64,000 nucleotides of DNA from Pseudomonadota bacterium (lineage in GTDB: Bacteria; Myxococcota_A; Polyangia; GCA-2747355), in NCBI GenBank assembly GCA_016702545.1, contig JADJDT010000027.1:6849-70848 (forward strand), read 5' to 3'. Under the pieces are notes generated by a model. It did no database searches. It had not been told where the DNA came from and worked only from the letters and a program-made list of their open reading frames with translations. Every line of letters starts with the position of its first letter. Position 1 is the stretch's first letter. This document shows positions 58,381 to 64,000 of this stretch, piece by piece. The position numbers and the translations under genes are program-made.

Positions 58381-59927
58381 GGCTTGCGAACGACCAGGAA
58401 GTAGAAGGCGTTGGAGGGTTCGACTGCCACCTGCCTTTCGACGTCCGGGGGCAAGTCGCCAGCCAGAGCCAGCATGTCATCGCGTGTGCGATAGAGCAGC
58501 GTCCAGTCAAGCAGCAGCTCGGCGTACCAGAAGTGCGTGTTTGGTCGCAAGGCGTTGGCGATGGCCAAGAAGCCCCCCGGCGCCAGGCGATCGTAGAGCG
58601 CTCGCACGATCATGCGACCGCGCTTCTCCTGGATGTAATCGAAGAGACCGACGCTGTAGATGAAGTCTTGCGGCTCATCTGAAAGGGTCGATGACGGATC
58701 GGCAAGAAACTGCATGAACGACATGTACATGCAGCGCATCGTGCGGCTTGGGTTCGTGTTGGCTGTGCGCGGAAAGAGATCGTGATAGGCGAGACTGAGG
58801 GCCTCTTCCTCCTGGTCGATGAGGGTCCAGTGAACCGGGCGAGGCCACGTTGCGCGCTGGTCAAGGAATGCTGCCACCTCGCGCGCTGGGCCGGCTCCGA
58901 GGCTGGTGACCCGGAAGGGCGTGCCGGCAGGGGATGAGTTGACGAAGCGCGTGTACTCCGCTTCGTGCGCTTGCTCGATGAATACCTTGCGCGTGCGCAC
59001 GCCTGCCGCGAGGATTTCTTCGCAGCCGAGCTTGTGAAAGACGCGCGCGAATACTGATGCGCCCTCGAAGGTGTTTCGATAGATTTGCAGCATGGTTTCG
59101 TAATCGCCCGCGTAGCCCAGGGGCTTCGTGTAGGCCCGGTGAACGAAGGGGCATTCGAGCATAAGAGGCGTGAGCACGGTTTCGGTGTAGCGTTTGGCTG
59201 CGCGGAAGGCGGCGGGCGTGTCGACGTAGGGCAGGATCGCTTGCGCCGCTCGTTCGCGTAGGGCGTACCAGGGGGCTCTCAGGCTTTCGAGAGCGGCCTG
59301 CGGCGCCCGGTGACGAATGGCGTCCTGCCCCTCGTCCCCCATTTCGGCATAGCGTTCCTCGTGGCGGTTTAGCGATTGCTTATAGAACTGAAGAAAGAAC
59401 GCGAGGTGCTCGACAATCTCGCGATATGCTGGGGGCACGCGGTCGCGAATCGCAGCGGGCCCGCCGTCGAGATCGCGTCGAAGCATCCGCTCCGCGAAGT
59501 TCCACTGCAGCTGGGGAAGATTGAGGAAGCCATCCAAGAGTTGGACGCCGATGTGGGTGGCGACGGGTGTTTCGTCTGCCCGTGCGATGCGTCCCCGACC
59601 GCGAAAGACCGCTTCGCGGAAGGCCGCCGAGGCGAGCTTGTCATCAGCATGGAAAGCACTGCGATCCTGAACGACGACGGCGAAGTCCAGTACGGCACCC
59701 GGTTCCCACCTTTGTTCGCTCGTGGGAACAAAGAACGATAACCCGTTCATCGAGACATCGTGAAGCGGGTATTCGTGGTGATCGGCAATGACGACCTTCG
59801 CATCCTGCTGGTTGAGGAAGCTGCGCACCAGCATCCGTTTGGCCCGGAAGTAAACAGCTCGCCCGAGCCCGCCGGTCAACTCCTCGTGCACCGTGGCCAT
59901 GGGCTTGTCATGGAGGTCGGATGCCAT
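58377..59927 (-). CDS. PilZ domain fused to SAM methyltransferase (PhcB-like)
   Basis: 516 aa from ATG 59927 with AGGGA upstream. Residues ~26-130 form a PilZ domain with RMLVR (31-35) and DVSMNG (57-62), the c-di-GMP-binding motifs. The C-terminal half is a class I methyltransferase with KPLGYAGDYE (268-277), motif I SLGAGPARE (342-350), the acidic WTLIDQEEE (~368-375) and SVGLFDYIQEKRG. The KPLGYAGDYE-type enzymes include the family annotated as making 3-hydroxy-fatty-acid methyl esters (PhcB). The gene overlaps the hybrid kinase by 4 nt. The activity is inferred, not shown. Confidence 0.85.
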   Translation of the reverse strand: MASDLHDKPMATVHEELTGGLGRAVYFRAKRMLVRSFLNQQDAKVVIADHHEYPLHDVSMNGLSFFVPTSEQRWEPGAVLDFAVVVQDRSAFHADDKLASAAFREAVFRGRGRIARADETPVATHIGVQLLDGFLNLPQLQWNFAERMLRRDLDGGPAAIRDRVPPAYREIVEHLAFFLQFYKQSLNRHEERYAEMGDEGQDAIRHRAPQAALESLRAPWYALRERAAQAILPYVDTPAAFRAAKRYTETVLTPLMLECPFVHRAYTKPLGYAGDYETMLQIYRNTFEGASVFARVFHKLGCEEILAAGVRTRKVFIEQAHEAEYTRFVNSSPAGTPFRVTSLGAGPAREVAAFLDQRATWPRPVHWTLIDQEEEALSLAYHDLFPRTANTNPSRTMRCMYMSFMQFLADPSSTLSDEPQDFIYSVGLFDYIQEKRGRMIVRALYDRLAPGGFLAIANALRPNTHFWYAELLLDWTLLYRTRDDMLALAGDLPPDVERQVAVEPSNAFYFLVVRKP

Positions 59928-60136
59928 CGGGGTTCCCTTTCAGCATTCTGGATGCGCGTGTGCCACCACAGCTCGCGCGTTCGTGCACAAGGTTGTTGCT
60001 CTCATGTGGGAGGTGATGTCTCGCTGCTTAGCGTACATCAAGACCCGTGGCGTACCGAAAAGTCAGCGTTCTCGGGGCGGCTCGCGGCGGTGGAACGACA
60101 AGGACCGCCGTCGGAAAAGGCGCCGCGGGTCGGCGC

Positions 60137-63100
60137 TCAGCTTAGGCTCTCGAGGACCTCTCGCGCCTCCCGCAGGTCGGGTTCGTCGAATCCCTCGGTG
60201 AAGCGGGCGTAGAGTGGGGCGAGCAGGTCACGGGCGGCTTCGCCGTGGCCACGATCGCGGTGCAGGCGCGCGAGGCTGGTGGCGGCCCGGAGCTCGAGGC
60301 TGAGCGCTTCCTGGCTGTGCGCGATCGCCAGGGCGCGTTCGAAGGCGGCGGCGACCTGGGCCGGGTCGGCGCCTGACTTGAGCAGCAGCTCGCCCTGCCA
60401 GCGGTAGAGTTCGGACTCAAGCAGATGCTCGCCGTAGCGGTCGACGGCTGCGATGCCCCAGCGGACGGCCTCCAGGCCCTCGTCGATCGATCCCGCCAAG
60501 GAGCAGGCCTCGGCCAGGAGTGTGTGAAAGAAGGGGAGGCCGATGTGGGCACCGGTGCCCTCCCAGGCGGCGATGCTCTGGCGGATGGCCTCGACCGCGG
60601 GCGCACCGGCGCCGCGGCGCGCTTGCACCCAACCGAGGAGAATTTCCCCGCCGACGCGCCAGAAGGGGAAGCTGTGCTTCCGACCCACCTCTACCGCTTC
60701 GAGGGCGCGATTCTCGGTGGTCTCGACGTCGCCATGGAGCGTCTGATGCCAGGCGTCGAGGTTCAGCGGGAGCGCGAGACCGAATGGATGGCCCGCGGCG
60801 CGCGCCAGGTCGACGGCTTGCTGCCCGAAGGCCTTGGCCTGCAGCGGGAGCCCGAGCAACCATGAGGCGAGCGCCTGGTAGACCAGGCCACCGGGCCCCG
60901 GGTCGTGGCTCTGATCCCAGCCGAGGTGGGTGTGGCTCGCGGGGTCCCAGAGCCTGAGCCCGGTTTCAACGTGCTGCAGCGCGCGCCGGTAGCGCCCGAG
61001 GTGCAGCTCGGCGTAGGCGCAAGCCAAGTGCCCAGTGAGGGATGCCACGGTATCCCCAGCGGCCTCCCCGAGCGCTAGCAGCTCGCCCGCTCGCTCGTGC
61101 GCCCCTTGGAGTTGGCCCTCGACCAAGGCGATCGAGAACTCCATGAAGAGCTCGGGCGTCTTGCCACGAGAGCTGCACAGCTCGCGCACGCGCGCGAAGG
61201 TGGCGATGACCTCCGGGTCGGCGTGGCCCTTGACCATCAGCAGGGGCGTGCCGAGCTTGACGCAGAAGGTCAGCTCCAGCTCATCGCGGTCGGGACCGGG
61301 GGGCAAGCCGCGTATCGCATCGAGGCCGCGCCGGAGGTGGGTGATCGCCTCGAAGAACGCGCACCGTTCGATGGCTTGTTGGCCGGCCTGCCGCCAGAAG
61401 GGTAAGGCCTCCCGCGCACAGCCCGCGGCCGCGAAGTGCTGCGCCACGAGCTCGGGACTGGAACGCACGAGCTCGGGGAAGTGCTCGACCAGGGCTTGCG
61501 CCACGCGACCGTGCAAGCGCTCGCGGGTGACCTGCAGCAGCGTGGCATAGGCGACGTCCTGGATCAGCGCGTGCTTGAAGGCCCAGGTGGGTTCGGGGCG
61601 ATCGTGAAGCTCGAACAGGAACTCAGCGGCCTCCAGCGCGGAGAGCTGCGCGGTGAGCGTCCGAGCCGGGTCGTCGGCGACGAGGCAGAGCAGGCGCAGC
61701 GTAGCCTCACGTCCGGCGACCGCGGCGAGCTGAAGCACCGCCTTCGCGGCGGCGTCGAGGCGGTCGATACGGGCGGCGAGCACGCCCTGCACGGTCTCGG
61801 GCACGCCCGCTTCGCTCCGCAGGCTCGTCGATGGCTGTTCCAGGGCGGCGTGGGCCAGCTCCTCGAGAAAGAGGGGATTGCCCTCCCCGTGGGCAAGAAT
61901 CGCGTCGATCGTTGCAGGGCTGGCATGCGGGCCAACGACCCGGCGAACGAGCGTCACGCATTCGTCGGGTGCGAGCGGCGGGAGGGCCTGTTGGGTGGCA
62001 TAGGACCTGTCGATCCACGGCGGTCGGTAGCCCGGCCGGTAGGTCGCGATGAGCAGCACCGGCATGCGAGCCAAGCCCTGGGCCAGCAGCTCGAGCCATT
62101 CGTTCGTGGTGGCATCGATCCAGTGCAGGTCCTCGAGGGCCAGCAGCAGTGGCCCCGTGGCGGCGCTCTTGGCGATCAACCGGCGCAGCAGCTCGAAGGT
62201 GCGCGCCTTGAGCGCCTGCGGGTCTGGGGCCGCCGGTCTGGCGCTGGATCGCTCAGGGCGAGGATCGGTCGTGCCGAGCAGGCCGAGGAGCAGAGGAAGA
62301 TCGTCGGTCTGCGACAGCTCCAGGCGATCGATGGTCAGGCGAGCCGTGCGGTGCAGCGCGGCCGGGGGCGCGCCGGCCTCGATGCCGCACAAGCAGCGCA
62401 GCGGCTCCCCCAGTGGCAAGTAGGGGGTCGCCTGCCCGTACGAGACGCACTGGCCGGCGACGACCGTAGCGCCCTCGCGCAGCAGACCGAGACATAGCTC
62501 ATGCAGCAGGCGCGACTTGCCGACGCCCGGCTCGCCGACCACGCCGACGACCTGACCGCGACCGGCCGCGGCGCGCGTCCACAACGACCGCAGCAGCGCG
62601 AGCTCGGCAGCTCGACCGACGAAGGGCGTCAGGCCGCGAGGCCGCTCGAAGGCCAGCACGGTGCCGCGCAGCGTAGGCGACCTGAGGGCCACGACCTCGA
62701 CCGCACCCTGAAGGGGGGTCTCCCCAGCGTGGTCTTCGACCTCCCCCGTTGTGGCCCGTTGCATGGCCGACGCCGACGGCAGCGGGCGCGTCGTCACCTG
62801 CTCGCCGACCCGCGCGCGCAAGGCGGCGCTGAGCACGATTGCGCCCGGCTGGGCTTCGCCCTGCAAGCGCTGGGCAAGTCGGATGGTGTCGCCGACAGCC
62901 GTCACGAACGGCGCCGTTGCACCCGCCTCGAGTCCTCCCGCGACCACCGGTCCGCAATGCGCGGCCGCGGAGACGCGCGGAGGCTCGCCGGCTGCTCGTG
63001 TGGCGGCCGCCATCTCGACCCGTTGCGCCAGGGCATCGCGTAGCTGCACGATCGCGAGGACGGCGCGATGCGCGTGGTCCTCATGGGCCGGAGCGGCGCC

Positions 63101-63712
63101 CAATATGGCCACCACGCTGTCGTCGAGCTCGTGCAGTACCGTGCCCCCCAGGCGGCCGACCACCTCGCGGGCGGTCTGCACGAGCGCCCGCCGCAGCCCG
63201 TGCATCCGCTCGGTGCCCAGCTGCCGCTTGAGTCGCGCCGCATCGGCGAAGCCGCAGACCAGGACGCTGGCGGTCTTGTGCTCGCCCTCCGACGCGGCGG
63301 GCTGTTGGGGTGAGGCCGGTTGCAAGCGGCCCGTAGTGGGGGGCGCGGTGCCGGGCGTCGTGACCTCCGCGGTCCTCGCCGCGGGCCCAGTCGCGGCGTC
63401 CTTCCGCTCGCATACCGTCGCAATGAAGCGGTAGCCGCGCCCATGCACTGTTTGCACGATCTGTTGACCCGCGCCGCTGTCGCCCACCGCTTGACGCAGT
63501 TCCTTGATGCACGAGGCCATGGCGGCATCGCCGACGATTTGTCCGCCCCAGACCTGAGCGATGAGCTCATCCTTGGTGACCGTGCGGTCGCGGTGCAGGA
63601 CCAAGTGATGCAGCAGATCGAAGACCTTGGGTCGCAGCGCGATGACCCGGCTGCCTCGCCGCAACCGGAAATCGCCCGCGTCCAGTTCGCAGTCGGAGAA
63701 TAGATAAACCAC
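60137..63712 (-). CDS. Winged-helix / cyclase-like / STAND ATPase / TPR regulator
   Basis: 1191 aa from a GTG at 63712. N-terminal OmpR/CadC-type winged helix (residues ~1-98, LRPKVFDLLHHLVLHRDRTVTKDELIAQVW and GRGYRFIA), a class III cyclase-like domain (~146-320, HCGPVVAG and AVGDTIRLAQRLQ; the catalytic metal and base pattern looks degenerate), an AAA/STAND ATPase (GEPGVGKSRL, LALEDLHWIDA), then winged-helix/helical and TPR-like repeats to the end. It resembles a MalT/AfsR-like ATP-gated transcription factor. Target genes are unknown. It stands upstream (in its own direction) of the PilZ-methyltransferase and shares its strand. Confidence 0.88.
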   Translation of the reverse strand: MVYLFSDCELDAGDFRLRRGSRVIALRPKVFDLLHHLVLHRDRTVTKDELIAQVWGGQIVGDAAMASCIKELRQAVGDSGAGQQIVQTVHGRGYRFIATVCERKDAATGPAARTAEVTTPGTAPPTTGRLQPASPQQPAASEGEHKTASVLVCGFADAARLKRQLGTERMHGLRRALVQTAREVVGRLGGTVLHELDDSVVAILGAAPAHEDHAHRAVLAIVQLRDALAQRVEMAAATRAAGEPPRVSAAAHCGPVVAGGLEAGATAPFVTAVGDTIRLAQRLQGEAQPGAIVLSAALRARVGEQVTTRPLPSASAMQRATTGEVEDHAGETPLQGAVEVVALRSPTLRGTVLAFERPRGLTPFVGRAAELALLRSLWTRAAAGRGQVVGVVGEPGVGKSRLLHELCLGLLREGATVVAGQCVSYGQATPYLPLGEPLRCLCGIEAGAPPAALHRTARLTIDRLELSQTDDLPLLLGLLGTTDPRPERSSARPAAPDPQALKARTFELLRRLIAKSAATGPLLLALEDLHWIDATTNEWLELLAQGLARMPVLLIATYRPGYRPPWIDRSYATQQALPPLAPDECVTLVRRVVGPHASPATIDAILAHGEGNPLFLEELAHAALEQPSTSLRSEAGVPETVQGVLAARIDRLDAAAKAVLQLAAVAGREATLRLLCLVADDPARTLTAQLSALEAAEFLFELHDRPEPTWAFKHALIQDVAYATLLQVTRERLHGRVAQALVEHFPELVRSSPELVAQHFAAAGCAREALPFWRQAGQQAIERCAFFEAITHLRRGLDAIRGLPPGPDRDELELTFCVKLGTPLLMVKGHADPEVIATFARVRELCSSRGKTPELFMEFSIALVEGQLQGAHERAGELLALGEAAGDTVASLTGHLACAYAELHLGRYRRALQHVETGLRLWDPASHTHLGWDQSHDPGPGGLVYQALASWLLGLPLQAKAFGQQAVDLARAAGHPFGLALPLNLDAWHQTLHGDVETTENRALEAVEVGRKHSFPFWRVGGEILLGWVQARRGAGAPAVEAIRQSIAAWEGTGAHIGLPFFHTLLAEACSLAGSIDEGLEAVRWGIAAVDRYGEHLLESELYRWQGELLLKSGADPAQVAAAFERALAIAHSQEALSLELRAATSLARLHRDRGHGEAARDLLAPLYARFTEGFDEPDLREAREVLESLS

Positions 63713-63904
63713 CGGCCGATCTCCGCGCCCGCTTCAGGTCCACGCCACCGGAGCGAGTCTACACCCGCGGCGCATCGGCTCGAAGCAGCGACCCACCGGC
63801 ACTGCGCTTCGCTGGCGGGTGGGCGAATGAAGTAGGCGGCGTTGTTCCGCAGACCACACGCCCTCGCGCAACGACATGGCCAACGGCGCCGATAAGGGCG
63901 ACCG

Positions 63905-64000
63905 ATGCCGTCGCTGGACCACGAGGTGTTACTGCTCCTCTTTCGCAACCGGCCGGCGCTGGCGGCGCTGGAGGCTGCGGCCGGCCTGGAACACGAATCG
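63905..64000 (+). CDS. N-terminus of a hypothetical protein (cut by window end)
   Basis: From ATG 63905, 32 codons remain open to the edge: MPSLDHEVLLLLFRNRPA then LAALEAAAGLEHES. From memory, the start MPSLDHE-x-L-x-x-LFRNRP occurs in a family of hypothetical proteins from myxobacteria and actinobacteria, some with PD-(D/E)XK-like cores. The fold cannot be judged from this piece. Confidence 0.5.
   Translation, partial: MPSLDHEVLLLLFRNRPALAALEAAAGLEHES

Overview
The window is about 64 kb of very GC-rich bacterial DNA, densely coded on both strands. The genes point to a Gram-negative member of the Myxococcota or a related deltaproteobacterial line: a BamA-Skp-LpxD-FabZ-LpxA envelope block, secreted lipoproteins of lamin-tail, PPC and HEAT type, many TPR and PilZ proteins, several TolQ/ExbB and TolR/ExbD paralogues, and a small deltaproteobacterial-type RHH protein. 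No rRNA, tRNA, CRISPR array or complete insertion sequence was found. The organism call is an inference from gene content.

Layout. Positions 1-12.4 kb hold housekeeping genes on the + strand: the end of rbfA read in frame into nrnA, then truB, rpsO, pnp, dut, purB, purC, purF, prfB (with a programmed +1 frameshift) and lysS. Positions 12.3-20.5 kb carry lipoprotein export and envelope assembly (lolC/E, lolD, bamA, skp, lpxD, fabZ, lpxA), followed by a PPC-domain lipoprotein. Positions 21.9-30 kb alternate in strand: a Clp ATPase, a metallophosphoesterase, an AsmA-like/GT51 peptidoglycan glycosyltransferase, ddl, yggS and maf. Positions 30-37.5 kb hold two palindromic elements, a lamin-tail lipoprotein, yebC, ruvCAB, a TPR protein and a HEAT lipoprotein.

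Positions 37.8-43.5 kb are a divergent cluster encoding four ExbB/TolQ-type and four ExbD/TolR-type domains, one pair joined in a single chain. No TonB, TolA, TolB or Pal gene lies beside them. Then come dapF, secG, tpiA and pgk (- strand) and, at 47.5-51.7 kb, small signalling proteins: a PilZ protein, a degenerate HD-GYP/receiver protein with an MshEN-like domain, and an RHH protein.

Positions 54.4-63.7 kb are signalling genes on the - strand. The most notable is a PilZ-methyltransferase overlapping by 4 nt a 925-residue kinase with the order 6TM-HK-receiver-HK. This resembles a condensed PhcB-PhcS-PhcR fatty-acid-methyl-ester quorum-sensing module. A large winged-helix/cyclase/ATPase/TPR regulator follows.

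A second theme is repetitive DNA. Short tandem duplications (15-24 bp units) occur in and between genes, and palindromic MITE-like elements bounded by CTAG or TA sit repeatedly on TAG stop codons. Poly-G tracts (36 G at 1222-1257, 17 G at 51357-51373) may be real or assembly artefacts.
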